This document shows positions 51,928 through 62,640 of a stretch of 64,000 bases of DNA, in pieces. The position numbers were made by a program, and so were the translations under genes. This DNA is from Algoriphagus ornithinivorans. Lineage in GTDB: Bacteria > Bacteroidota > Bacteroidia > Cytophagales > Cyclobacteriaceae. The stretch lies in contig NZ_FOVW01000001.1 in NCBI RefSeq assembly GCF_900115305.1, forward strand, positions 248,001-312,000, given 5' to 3'. The notes below the pieces were generated by a model. That model ran no database searches. It was not told the DNA's origin and saw only the letters and a program-made list of their open reading frames with translations. How positions within the stretch are numbered: position 1 is the first letter of the stretch; the number at the start of each line of letters is the position of its first letter.

Positions 51928-52929
51928 TTAGATTTTTTTTGAAGTCAACAGATCCATTGCCCAGTTTGCTTTGGAAGCGGTAATTCCTGTGCTTGGGCAG
52001 CTGCCTTTTCCAAGTAATTGCGATACAATGCTTTCTATAAGAGGTTGCTGAATATGCTTGGGTAGATCTACTTGATAGTGGTAAGGTTCTTTCCCGTCTT
52101 TAAAAACTGTGAACTCTCCTTTACCAAAGGTTTCCACTTTGATTTGACCTTTGCTTCCGTCTATGACGATTTCATCCTTTTCCGCTGACTTGGAACTGGT
52201 GAAGCACCAGTTTCCGGTTCCCAAAACTCCGTTTTCAAAGGCAAAAGACCCGACAACAATATCCTCAGCTTCATAGGCTTGCGCTTGGTTGCTACAAAGC
52301 CCATTGGCAAAAATGATATCTCCAAAAAAGAAAGCCAGCAGGTCCAATTGATGGGAAGCCAAATCAAAGAAGTAGCCACCTCCTGATATTTCCGGTTGAA
52401 TTCTCCAGTTGTTTTCCAACTGAGCAATAATTTCAGGCTCAACCACCTGTTTCATATTGATATGAACAGTGCGTATATCTCCAATATGTTCTTCATTTAA
52501 TAACTCTTTGATTTTGACAAAATGAGGGAGCGTTCTTCGATAATAGGCAACAAATAAAGGCACCTCATGCTTTTCACATACCTGGATCATTTCCAGACAT
52601 TCTGCATAATTTCTGGCCATGGGTTTTTCCACATACACCGGTTTTCCGGCCTCTGCAGCCAATTTGCATAGTTCCAGGTGTACATGTGGAGGTGTGGCTA
52701 TGTAGACTGCATTGACTTTGGGATCATGAATCAGTTGTTGCGCATCCGTATACCAAGTATCTATTTCATGTCTTTGGGCATAATCCTTCACTTTTTCTTC
52801 TGATCTGCGCATGACAGCTATAATCTTGCTATTTGGGATTTTGTCCATGGCAGGAGCTGATTTGACCTCACATACATCTCCAACTCCGATAATACCCCAG
52901 CGAACTTCCGAATGATTAAACTTCTTCAT
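51928..52929 (-). CDS. Gfo/Idh/MocA-family oxidoreductase, cytoplasmic
   Basis: A 333-residue NAD(P)-dependent sugar or inositol oxidoreductase. The Rossmann opening is VRWGIIGVGDVCEVKSAP (residues 8-25). The diagnostic EKPMARNYAECLEM follows VYIATPPHVHLELCKLAAEAGKPVYV. In the C-terminal substrate domain GGGYFFDLASHQLDLLAFFFGD carries the conserved D-x-x-x-H. No signal peptide. The substrate is unknown. It is divergent from the DUF4136 gene across a dyad-rich AT region, and distinct from the Tat-exported relative at 55994-57460. Confidence 0.92.
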   Translation of the reverse strand: MKKFNHSEVRWGIIGVGDVCEVKSAPAMDKIPNSKIIAVMRRSEEKVKDYAQRHEIDTWYTDAQQLIHDPKVNAVYIATPPHVHLELCKLAAEAGKPVYVEKPMARNYAECLEMIQVCEKHEVPLFVAYYRRTLPHFVKIKELLNEEHIGDIRTVHINMKQVVEPEIIAQLENNWRIQPEISGGGYFFDLASHQLDLLAFFFGDIIFANGLCSNQAQAYEAEDIVVGSFAFENGVLGTGNWCFTSSKSAEKDEIVIDGSKGQIKVETFGKGEFTVFKDGKEPYHYQVDLPKHIQQPLIESIVSQLLGKGSCPSTGITASKANWAMDLLTSKKI

Positions 52930-53027
52930 GCTTAAAAATAGGGGGAGAATAATTCAAATAAAAATATTATATAACATAGCTCCTATCTATCAAATATATA
53001 TTATGTTTTAATCTGTATATATTCGTA

Positions 53028-53060
53028 ACATTTATTATATATTCACGTTATATATAATGT
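53028..53060. promoter_or_regulatory. imperfect AT-rich palindrome between divergent genes
   Basis: ACATT-(T)-ATTATATA and TATATATAATGT flank a TTCACGT centre, between the Gfo/Idh/MocA and DUF4136 genes. It could be an operator, but A/T-rich DNA readily produces such dyads. Confidence 0.3.
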
Positions 53061-53112
53061 AAGTCAATTAAAGATTTATAATAATTTGTTTCATCTTAAA
53101 TTTTAACCAATT

Positions 53113-53697
53113 ATGAAGTTATTTAATTTTAAAAATATATTTAGTTTAATATTCGCTAATTTTCTCCTTGTTGGCTTTGCGTTGAGTCAGACAGTCTATA
53201 CCGATAAAAGAGAAGGTGCTGATTTGTCTGAATATCAAACCTATAATTGGGTTTTTGAAAAAGACATGATTCCAAACGATCAAATGCTAGTAAGTGATGA
53301 TATGGTATTAGTCTATAACAATATGACAGCCAGAAGTCATTTGAAAGAAGCTATCGAAACTCAAATGAAAGCTAGAGGATTTATCTTGGATGAAAAAAAT
53401 CCTGACATGTTAGTCAACTTTCAGATTTTGGAAGAAGACACAGAATTGAGAACCTACACTATGACAAATGGTCAAGATTATTTAGGATTTGGTCCAAGAT
53501 CAGTATCCACTAAAATGGTACCTGTAAAAGAAGGAACTGTAATAGTTAACTTTATGGATGCTACTACAGGGAACCAATTATGGCAGGGATTTGCCTCAGG
53601 TGTCTTCAATGAAACTGACATGAAAAATTTGTCAGTATTGGATGCTAAAGTGGTTTCAATATTTAATGATTTCAACTTTGACCTATTTGGAGAATAA
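53113..53697 (+). CDS. exported DUF4136 protein
   Basis: A 194-residue protein with a signal peptide (about 1-25, ends ALS) rather than a lipobox. The DUF4136 pattern is clear: VYTDKREGADLSEYQTYNWV, then SHLKEAIETQMKARGFILDEKNPDMLVNFQI, and EGTVIVNFMDATTGNQLWQGFASG. The family consists of small envelope proteins, mostly lipoproteins, of unknown function. It is monocistronic with a strong shared terminator, and convergent with the haem-binding protein gene. Confidence 0.85.
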   Translation: MKLFNFKNIFSLIFANFLLVGFALSQTVYTDKREGADLSEYQTYNWVFEKDMIPNDQMLVSDDMVLVYNNMTARSHLKEAIETQMKARGFILDEKNPDMLVNFQILEEDTELRTYTMTNGQDYLGFGPRSVSTKMVPVKEGTVIVNFMDATTGNQLWQGFASGVFNETDMKNLSVLDAKVVSIFNDFNFDLFGE

Positions 53698-53712
53698 TAT
53701 AATTAGTTAATT

Positions 53713-53748
53713 AAAAAGAGAGACTGGTATCAGCCTCTCTTTTTTTTT
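53713..53748 (+). terminator. terminator between convergent genes
   Basis: AAAAGAGAG pairs with CTCTCTTTT, with an inner CTGGTATCAG hairpin, followed by a T9 tract. The preceding A5 tract lets it serve the minus strand weakly too, where it would overlap the end of the haem-binding gene. Confidence 0.8.
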
Positions 53749-54238
53749 AGTTTCTTTTTCGAACCAAACTGTCAGCAGGGTAGGTAGCTTGCAAATAAGC
53801 CATTTGCTCTTTGGCCCAGTTTATTAAAATTTCCCTCTCTTCGTCTGATAAATTTGCTTCGGGATGTAATCCGAAATTGGTATAGGAATCTAATGGCATT
53901 TCCTTTTCTTCCATTACTTCGACTACCTCCTCCAATTTATGATATTGAATTGCCAATGGACGATTGGTAAATTCAGAAAAATTCAGGTGTCGCTTGCCAT
54001 CTGTTACATGACTATTCAACCAATAGCCCACAGGTTCGATCTGACTATACCAAGGATAAATGGTTTGATTGGTGTGGCAATCATTACAGGCATTTTTAAA
54101 GATGGTCTGCACATTGTCTGGAATGTTATAGCTTTTTGAAATATCAAACTCGTAATTGGCAGACTCATTTTTTTCATAAGAAATGAATTGAATAGCAATG
54201 AGTATAATCAAAATTGCTATGCTGATTTTCTTAATCAT
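53747..54238 (-). CDS. haem-binding domain protein (cytochrome-like)
   Basis: A 163-residue protein with one N-terminal membrane segment or signal (MIKKISIAILIILIAIQFI) and a single haem-attachment motif C51-N-D-C54-H55 in FKNACNDCHTNQTIYPWYSQIEP. The rest (YWLNSHVTDGKRHLNFSEF, then EKEMPLDSYTNFGLHPEANLSDEERE) matches the Haem_bd domain found in Bacteroidota, often with a peroxidase. No oxidase lies beside it. It would act in electron transfer outside the cytoplasm. Confidence 0.88.
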   Translation of the reverse strand: MIKKISIAILIILIAIQFISYEKNESANYEFDISKSYNIPDNVQTIFKNACNDCHTNQTIYPWYSQIEPVGYWLNSHVTDGKRHLNFSEFTNRPLAIQYHKLEEVVEVMEEKEMPLDSYTNFGLHPEANLSDEEREILINWAKEQMAYLQATYPADSLVRKRN

Positions 54239-54284
54239 GGTGTTGGGTGTTTTAATTTTTCAGAAATATAAGACTATGAAGCAT

Positions 54285-54491
54285 TCATTTCGAAGATTTT
54301 GGATGAAATCTCAATCCGTCAATCACTAAACAGAGCCCTGCTTGAAATACAATTAGAGCAGCGGTTCCATACCAAAACCATTCATTTCCGGAAAGCTTTT
54401 GCAATCCTGCATCAATAGCCATTGAGAGACCAGTTCCCGTGAGAAGCAGACCCAATACAGATTGGATTAACCAGCGAGTATTTCTTTTCAT
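54285..54491 (-). CDS. small two-helix membrane protein
   Basis: A 68-residue protein with two membrane segments (about 9-28 and 38-60: LIQSVLGLLLTGTGLSMAID and EWFWYGTAALIVFQAGLCLVI) and a basic N-terminus. The family is unknown. It lies 8 bp after the ADP-ribosylglycohydrolase-like gene on the same strand and is probably in its transcript. The close spacing and typical membrane-protein composition make it a real gene rather than a chance ORF. Confidence 0.65.
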   Translation of the reverse strand: MKRNTRWLIQSVLGLLLTGTGLSMAIDAGLQKLSGNEWFWYGTAALIVFQAGLCLVIDGLRFHPKSSK

Positions 54492-54499
54492 AGAGTTAA

Positions 54500-55915
54500 T
54501 TAATTCTTTTTAGGAATAAAATATTGGTTTGTTTGAAGCTTGATTCCCCCATTGATTTTTTCCTGAATCACTCGATCAATTATTTGAATGCCGGTTTTTG
54601 CCATATTTTCGAAAGTATCAATACCCTCATTAGGGAATCCTCCGCGGGTTCTGTGAATATTAAATTTATTCGAGAATTTTTGACCAAACTCTTTTTCGAT
54701 TCCCTCTTTACCAATCAAAAATCCAAGCAGCCCTCCCCAGGTAGCAGTGGGATTATCAGAATCCCAACCTGCTAAAGCTCCTATTTTTATGGTTTCTTTA
54801 AAATCTCCCTCACCGTAAAGAAGGCTAATGATTCCTGCACCAAAATTGATTCCTGCAGCAAAGCAACCATTGCAAACTTGGTCCTGATAATACCAATTAT
54901 TTCCAGCTTTTTGTTGGATTTGATATAGGTGATGTAAGCTGTCCCGAGTTTCTTCCCAAGGAATTCCCTGATGATAATTATCCCATACAAAATCAAACAT
55001 ACTTGCTACTACTGAACCTTCTGGCAGGTATGCTCGGGCTTCTTGAGCTAATCCAAATACTTGTTCTTTTTGACTTTTGTTAGTATCGACCACAGGTGCC
55101 AAAGAATGCATGACCACATAAAACTGAGATGCCCATTCGGCATTGTTTCGGGCTGTCGTTTGAATAGGTAGAGTAGCTATTTCCAGCGCGATGTCTGGTC
55201 TGCCCGGTGCGAAAAGCCCAAAAATTTCTGTGGTCAATTGGGAATCAATCATTTCGTAGTCAGGATTATTTTCAGAGTCTCCTGTGGCAGGAGGCAACAA
55301 TCCTTCACGCATCAAATCATGAGCCCTTTGGTTGGACACCCAGAGATAATTTTCAGGTGTTTTTCCATCTTTTCCTATGAAAGGAGTGTTTTGGTCAGAA
55401 TAAATATGTTTCAGCCATCCATCTCTAATTTGCTGTGGAGTTAATTTGCTGGCTTGATGCTCATACATCAAGGACTGATAAATGTATTCAATATCTGTGT
55501 CATCATCTGCCCCCCAAGTTCCTTGTTCTCCGATTAAGACGAAGTCTATTTTTCTACCTGGTTCTGGAACTGAATCTTCCCAAATAGCAGGTTGATCCAA
55601 ACCACCCCAATCATTTCTCGTGTAAAACCCAGCTCCCTTTCCGTTTAAACCATCTCCTCCAATTTTATCCATTTCAGTAATTAAGCCTGTCCAATTTGCT
55701 ATACATTGGCCTAGCCAAAATCCATACAGTTGATTCTCATATTTTTCCCTGGAAATTATGATTTCATTTCCCTTGGCCTTATAATCTGAATACTCCAAAT
55801 GAGGATTGATAGTAATGGTTTGATTTTCTGTTAATTTTTCTTCGCAGGAGAAAAATACAAAAGGAAGGAAAAGGAATATTCCAATCGAAAAAAATCTGGA
55901 GAGGATGGTTTCCAT
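54500..55915 (-). CDS. ADP-ribosylglycohydrolase-fold lipoprotein
   Basis: A lipoprotein of 471 residues when started at ATG 55915 (METILSRFFSIGIFLFLPFVFFSC, cysteine 24); an upstream ATG at 55933 adds six residues. It has the DraG/ADP-ribosylglycohydrolase metal sites: GADDDTDIEYIYQSL (first Asp cluster) and AGWDSDNPTATWGGLLGFLIG (second, the D-S-D-N-x-T pattern). GFWLGQCIANWTGL is the usual first helix. Membrane-tethered outside the cytoplasm, it is unlikely to serve classical protein de-ADP-ribosylation; a glycoside or nucleoside hydrolase role is plausible. It follows the Gfo/Idh/MocA gene after a terminator. Confidence 0.85.
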   Translation of the reverse strand: METILSRFFSIGIFLFLPFVFFSCEEKLTENQTITINPHLEYSDYKAKGNEIIISREKYENQLYGFWLGQCIANWTGLITEMDKIGGDGLNGKGAGFYTRNDWGGLDQPAIWEDSVPEPGRKIDFVLIGEQGTWGADDDTDIEYIYQSLMYEHQASKLTPQQIRDGWLKHIYSDQNTPFIGKDGKTPENYLWVSNQRAHDLMREGLLPPATGDSENNPDYEMIDSQLTTEIFGLFAPGRPDIALEIATLPIQTTARNNAEWASQFYVVMHSLAPVVDTNKSQKEQVFGLAQEARAYLPEGSVVASMFDFVWDNYHQGIPWEETRDSLHHLYQIQQKAGNNWYYQDQVCNGCFAAGINFGAGIISLLYGEGDFKETIKIGALAGWDSDNPTATWGGLLGFLIGKEGIEKEFGQKFSNKFNIHRTRGGFPNEGIDTFENMAKTGIQIIDRVIQEKINGGIKLQTNQYFIPKKN

Positions 55916-55943
55916 TTTATTAGGTTTTATCATTTATCTGAAT

Positions 55944-55979
55944 AAAAAAAGCCCTTTCGAATGCTGTCGAAAGGGCTTA
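55944..55979 (-). terminator. terminator of the Tat-exported oxidoreductase gene
   Basis: On the minus strand AAGCCCTTTCGA (55978-55967) pairs with TCGAAAGGGCTT (55960-55949), followed by about seven T. It separates this gene from the ADP-ribosylglycohydrolase-like gene. Confidence 0.85.
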
Positions 55980-55993
55980 AATAGACTTGAAAT

Positions 55994-57460
55994 CTAAACT
56001 TCAAATCCTTTTCTATACTGTCTGCCAACAAATTGATTGGCTTCCTCCAGATTTGTGATTCGCATATTTTCGCCGTCCCAGAGTAGTTTTTTTCTTGCAA
56101 AAAACTCCATTCTACCCTGGCTGTTTTCCTTTCGAAGCATATAGCTTCGGATGGCCAAATTACCCATCAATACTGTTTCTGTCATAGGACCTGCATAGTC
56201 AAAGGATGAAGTCAAACCTTGGTGTTCTTTGCTGCCAAACCCAGCTTTACAGGCTTCTACCCATAGTCTCTGGTGTCCATATTCTCTTTCAAAACCTTCT
56301 TCAGACTGTGGTCCCATTTCTGTGGTTCCGTCATTCAGGTAGAGTTTCGGCATCAATGGGGATGAATCATTGATATTGGTGGAAATGATTCCTTTTTCAC
56401 CAATAATTAATACTCCATTTGCAGAATTTGCTCCTCCAATATCCTCATTGGCAGGAATGATGTCAGGATGAGAAGGGCGGATACCCCCGTCGCTCCAAGT
56501 CATTTCAATTTTTGACTTACTTTTTGGAGTAGCGTCAAAATGCAAGGTGATGAAAGAGGACGCAGGGCATCCCTCAGGATGGTAATCCGGAGTCCACATT
56601 TGACTAAATACAGAGCCTACACTACATTCTGCATCAGTCGGGTATTTCAATCCTAAAGTTCTGAACGGAATATCAATCAAATGACATCCTACATCGCCCA
56701 GTGCACCTGTTCCGTAATCCCACCAACCTCTCCAATTGAATGGATGAAGGTTAGGTGTAAATGGAATCTCAGGAGCTGGTCCTAACCATAAATCCCAATT
56801 AAGGGCATCTGGTTTTGCTCCTGGCTCTGCTTTGGGGAAAGCTCCGCCTTGTGGCCAAACAGGTCTGTTTGTCCAAACCTGAACTTTGGAAATAGTACCG
56901 ATTTTATCTTCATCTATCCATTGCTGCACCAGCTTCAATAGGGGGTTGGAACCACCTTGATTTCCCATTTGGGTAACTACCTTCTGGCTTCTTGCCATTT
57001 CTGTCAGCATTCTGGCCTCACGGATATTATGTGTCATGGGCTTCTGCACGTACACATGCTTATTTCTCTCCATCGCATATTTGGCTGCAGGGCCATGCAC
57101 ATGATCTGGGGTAGAAATGGTCACAGCGTCTATTTCAGGCATCTTATCCAACATTTCCCTGTAGTCGGCAAAGAGCTTGGCTTTGGGGAAATTGTCTACT
57201 GAACGTTTGGCTGAGCCTGCAAAATCTACGTCACAAAGAGCGATGACTCTTTCTCTTCCTCCTACCGAAGCAAGTTCTATATCGCTGGCACCTTTTCCTC
57301 CGGCACCTATTGCTGCCAATACCAATTGATCAGAAGGAGCTGTAAATCCAACTCCTCCCAGTACATTTCTAGGTACTATAAAAAAAGAAGAGGCAATGGC
57401 TGCATTTTTAATAAACTCTCGCCGGGACTGTCCAGAACCGGTTTTTTTAGGGTCTTTCAT
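55994..57460 (-). CDS. Tat-exported Gfo/Idh/MocA-family oxidoreductase
   Basis: A 488-residue protein. The N-terminus carries a twin-arginine signal S-R13-R14-E-F-I-K followed by a hydrophobic stretch, so the folded enzyme with bound cofactor would be exported to the periplasm. VLAAIGAGGKGASDIELAS is the cofactor loop, and NKHVYVQKPMTHNIREARML is the EKP-like motif (here Q-K-P-M). WWDYGTGALGDVGCHLIDIPF carries the conserved D-x-x-x-H. Long members of this type, common in Bacteroidota and Planctomycetota, act on sugars; some oxidise glycosides at C3. It follows the PqaA-like gene by 115 bp. Confidence 0.92.
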   Translation of the reverse strand: MKDPKKTGSGQSRREFIKNAAIASSFFIVPRNVLGGVGFTAPSDQLVLAAIGAGGKGASDIELASVGGRERVIALCDVDFAGSAKRSVDNFPKAKLFADYREMLDKMPEIDAVTISTPDHVHGPAAKYAMERNKHVYVQKPMTHNIREARMLTEMARSQKVVTQMGNQGGSNPLLKLVQQWIDEDKIGTISKVQVWTNRPVWPQGGAFPKAEPGAKPDALNWDLWLGPAPEIPFTPNLHPFNWRGWWDYGTGALGDVGCHLIDIPFRTLGLKYPTDAECSVGSVFSQMWTPDYHPEGCPASSFITLHFDATPKSKSKIEMTWSDGGIRPSHPDIIPANEDIGGANSANGVLIIGEKGIISTNINDSSPLMPKLYLNDGTTEMGPQSEEGFEREYGHQRLWVEACKAGFGSKEHQGLTSSFDYAGPMTETVLMGNLAIRSYMLRKENSQGRMEFFARKKLLWDGENMRITNLEEANQFVGRQYRKGFEV

Positions 57461-57575
57461 GGGTTGGTTAATTGAGGTTTAATAGTTTAAAATTGATTGG
57501 AGAATCTGAATTTAAGGCTTCTTGAATATTATTGGCAAAGTTTATTGTTAATCGGTTAAATTTTGGGTTGGGATT

Positions 57576-59024
57576 TTATTCCGCTGCGGTAGCCTTCCTT
57601 TTGGGAGTAAAGGCCTCATAGGGGTAGGTTCTCGGTAAAACTTCTACTCCGGAAGACACTTTGAGGGGACTCTTACCTGTATAAGTTAGCTCTACAAAAT
57701 ACGCTCTAAACCCTTCATTCGGCTCCTTCATCATAACTTCCAATTTTCCCGAAGCAGGCATGCTGATTTCTTCGGCTACCCAATTAGGCCCGAATTCATC
57801 TATTCTAAAATCTCTGGAAAGGGGATTGAATGCTGACCAAAGTTTTACCGAAGTTGGTAAATAGGTACTGTCAGTTTGAATGAGGATCTTATCCTCCTGA
57901 ACCTCCCAGCTATAAGTGGGTCTAGGTGTTTGGTTCAAAACTGAGGAATAGAAAGAAATCAAATTCGGCAAGGCATCAGATTCAGATAAGTCATGGCCGA
58001 AATTGGGAACATATTGCACGTGCTTTTCTCCTTTCAAGTCATTCCAATAAAACTCCCAACTGTCAGGCTGAAAAAACTGATCGCCAGCCGCATTGATTAA
58101 TAGTTTTGGAATAGTCAGTTCATCGATGAATGAATAAGGTTCTGTCAGCTCCAAAAGCCTTCCAAATTCCGGAGTACCCATCCAATCCATGATTCCTTCC
58201 CGCACATAATCATTGACAGCCGGTGCCCAATAGCCATAATTTCTCCAGTGATGTGCAAAGGAGGGCTCCAAGTTCAGTAGATCTATCACAACCGGTGCTA
58301 TGGCAATTACTCTTGAATCCGTGGCAGCCGTTGTCCAGGTGGTCCATCCTCTTTTAGATGCTCCAGCTACAAAATAGTTATTTATTTCCTGTTGATAGGT
58401 ATTTTTTGCCACTTCAGATACAGCATCCATAGCCAATTTTACTGCTTTTGTCATGGGAAATCTGGCCAGCCAAATAGCATCTTCATCTTTAGCTCCACCC
58501 TCCAAAAATTTCCTCCAACCGTATGCAATAATTGCATCTTCATATCGCTCTCCAAATGAATCATTCGCGAAGGTCAGCGGCTGAAAGGGGATGTTGTGAA
58601 TTTGCGCTGTGATGGAGTTTGTTTGCTTTGCTGCTTCCAAAATAAGTGGAGGAGCTTTGGTGGGCAGAGGAGTATCTCTTGCCCCGCCACCTATCCACAT
58701 CATGCCCGTTTGATGTTCTACCTTTTTTGGAACCACAATAGACACCCAATGCCACCATTCAGTTTCATCGACTATGCTATCAGCCAACCAATGCTGGGAG
58801 TACATTTTTAAGACATGGTAATCATGGTCTGATTCAGAGCTGCTATGGACGATTTCGTATCTAAAAGTTGGATCAGGAGCTTGAACATAATCCCGAAGTA
58901 AATTTCCTGAAGAAATCGGACTTGATTTCTCCTCTTCCTTGGGACTTTGACAGGAAGCTAAAATGAGGCTTGTCAAGAAAAGTATGGAGAAAAAGCCTGG
59001 TACTCGTAAAGTGCAGATTTTCAT
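57576..59024 (-). CDS. PhoPQ-activated pathogenicity-related (PqaA-like) lipoprotein
   Basis: A 482-residue lipoprotein (lipobox ILASC, cysteine 25) of the PhoPQ_related family, an alpha/beta-hydrolase-like group. Family landmarks: MMWIGGGARDTPLPTKAPP, the putative nucleophile elbow FVAGASKRGWTTWTTAATD, then VIAIAPVVIDLLNLEPSFAHHWRNYG and a late PKLLINAAGDQFFQPDSWEFYW with HDLSESD as candidate acid and histidine. The enzymatic role is unsettled. It is divergent from the GH97 gene and co-directional with the Tat-exported oxidoreductase, suggesting joint action on extracellular glycosides or esters. Confidence 0.88.
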   Translation of the reverse strand: MKICTLRVPGFFSILFLTSLILASCQSPKEEEKSSPISSGNLLRDYVQAPDPTFRYEIVHSSSESDHDYHVLKMYSQHWLADSIVDETEWWHWVSIVVPKKVEHQTGMMWIGGGARDTPLPTKAPPLILEAAKQTNSITAQIHNIPFQPLTFANDSFGERYEDAIIAYGWRKFLEGGAKDEDAIWLARFPMTKAVKLAMDAVSEVAKNTYQQEINNYFVAGASKRGWTTWTTAATDSRVIAIAPVVIDLLNLEPSFAHHWRNYGYWAPAVNDYVREGIMDWMGTPEFGRLLELTEPYSFIDELTIPKLLINAAGDQFFQPDSWEFYWNDLKGEKHVQYVPNFGHDLSESDALPNLISFYSSVLNQTPRPTYSWEVQEDKILIQTDSTYLPTSVKLWSAFNPLSRDFRIDEFGPNWVAEEISMPASGKLEVMMKEPNEGFRAYFVELTYTGKSPLKVSSGVEVLPRTYPYEAFTPKRKATAAE

Positions 59025-59039
59025 AGATGTAGGCTATAG

Positions 59040-61265
<2,226 letters not shown>

Positions 61266-61309
61266 AAAAATAATGGCCGTTCACCGGTATTTTGAATCAA
61301 ATATTATAT

Positions 61310-61338
61310 AAAAGCGCGAATTCAGTTCGTGCTTTTTT
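61310..61338 (+). terminator. terminator of the GH97 gene
   Basis: AAAAGCGCGAA pairs with TTCGTGCTTTT (one G-T mismatch) across a five-base loop, then T6. It lies 45 bp past the stop codon. Confidence 0.75.
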
Positions 61339-61437
61339 GTTTTCGAGACCACTTTGTATAAAGAGAGTTCCAACTAATAATTATTTGATAAAGCTATGAA
61401 CAAGTGTTATCTTTCATAAAAAGATGGATTTTTAAAC

Positions 61438-62475
61438 ATGAAAAGGCAATACATTAATTTTACCCTTGTCCTAGTTGTTTTGATTTCATGCAAAAAGGAC
61501 GAAGAAACAGAACCGATAGGCCTTCCTTTGGTAAGTTGGGAGGTTAAGGAAGTAGATGTTAATTATTCAGGTCCATATTCAGATTATCTATTTTTGAATG
61601 AGAAGAATTTCTTTTTTTTAAGTAATTCACTTTTAAAGTCTACAGACGGAGGAAGAAATTTCTCCCAGCTAACAGGTAATTTAACTTCGGTGAATAGGAG
61701 AGAATTAGCAGTTCTGGATGAGAATCATATTTGGGTGGCCTTGGATAGTTTGGATGAGGTAAATAGAGAGGTGGTTACTAATTTTTTACGGAGTACCGAT
61801 TCTGGTGAAAATTGGGAAAAATGGACTGTAAGGAATATCCGATTGGATGAAATCTCTTTTATTTCACCTACCAAAGGCTTTGCATTTGGAGTTCAATTTA
61901 TACCTGGACAAAATGAAGGAATTAATCAATTATTCGAAACAAAAGATTCTGGAAAAACCTGGTTAAATGTGGAGGAGGTTGAACTGAAAACCAACCTGTC
62001 AAAGATCGTTTGGGAAAATTCAAATACAGGTTATCTTGTTGATTTGTCTGCTCCTATTTACATTACGGAGGATGCCGGTGAGACTTGGGGGTTTTTAGGA
62101 AGGATTGCGGAACCTACAGATGTTTTCAATTATGCGATAAATGAAAATCAGTTTTTTGTCTTTAGAAATAATGAAACCCTTCGCCTGGATAGATTAACGG
62201 GTAAAATTCAGAAAGTTGCAGATCATCCTCTACAAATAATCAGTCATAGAGGAGATGATTTATTAGGGGTATTGCTATTCGATGCCTGCATGATTGTTAG
62301 CCCATGTACCAGAAGGTGGGTGACTTCAAATGATTCAGGAAGAACATGGTCAAAAAAAATAATTGCACCCTACGAGATAGGTTATAACTTTTCATCACAA
62401 CAATTGGGGCCTGGAAAGGCAGTATTTCTAACCCCTAGTTTTACCAGTCCATTGATATTTGTTACTAAAAGGTAG
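61438..62475 (+). CDS. BNR/YCF48-like propeller lipoprotein
   Basis: A 345-residue lipoprotein (MKRQYINFTLVLVVLISC, cysteine 18) made of Asp-box repeats: LLKSTDGGRNFSQL (about 65-78), FLRSTDSGENWEKW, LFETKDSGKTWLNV, YITEDAGETWGFLG and TSNDSGRTWSKK. These form a predicted seven-bladed propeller like YCF48 and sortilin-type domains. A structural or binding role is likely; nothing shows catalysis. It is smaller than the VPS10-like protein at 46759-49899 and not closely alike outside the repeats. Confidence 0.8.
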   Translation: MKRQYINFTLVLVVLISCKKDEETEPIGLPLVSWEVKEVDVNYSGPYSDYLFLNEKNFFFLSNSLLKSTDGGRNFSQLTGNLTSVNRRELAVLDENHIWVALDSLDEVNREVVTNFLRSTDSGENWEKWTVRNIRLDEISFISPTKGFAFGVQFIPGQNEGINQLFETKDSGKTWLNVEEVELKTNLSKIVWENSNTGYLVDLSAPIYITEDAGETWGFLGRIAEPTDVFNYAINENQFFVFRNNETLRLDRLTGKIQKVADHPLQIISHRGDDLLGVLLFDACMIVSPCTRRWVTSNDSGRTWSKKIIAPYEIGYNFSSQQLGPGKAVFLTPSFTSPLIFVTKR

Positions 62476-62585
62476 TTTTAAGATTTACTTTTTTCGAAAT
62501 CTTTTAAAAAGCACTTAAAAGAAGAGGGAAGGATTTCGATAGGTTAATTCAATGATTATTTTTCTTTAGATTATTTCTAAATAGC

Positions 62586-62616
62586 TTGTTTAGAATTAGT
62601 CTAATTAATAGGTTTG
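62586..62616 (+). promoter_or_regulatory. putative promoter of the TonB-dependent receptor gene
   Basis: TTG (62586-62588), 20 nt, then TAGGTTTG (62609-62616): the best -33/-7 match for Bacteroidota in the window, 24 bp before the ATG. No Fur-like box was identified. Confidence 0.6.
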
Positions 62617-62640
62617 TGTCGTTAAATTAAAATCAACAGC

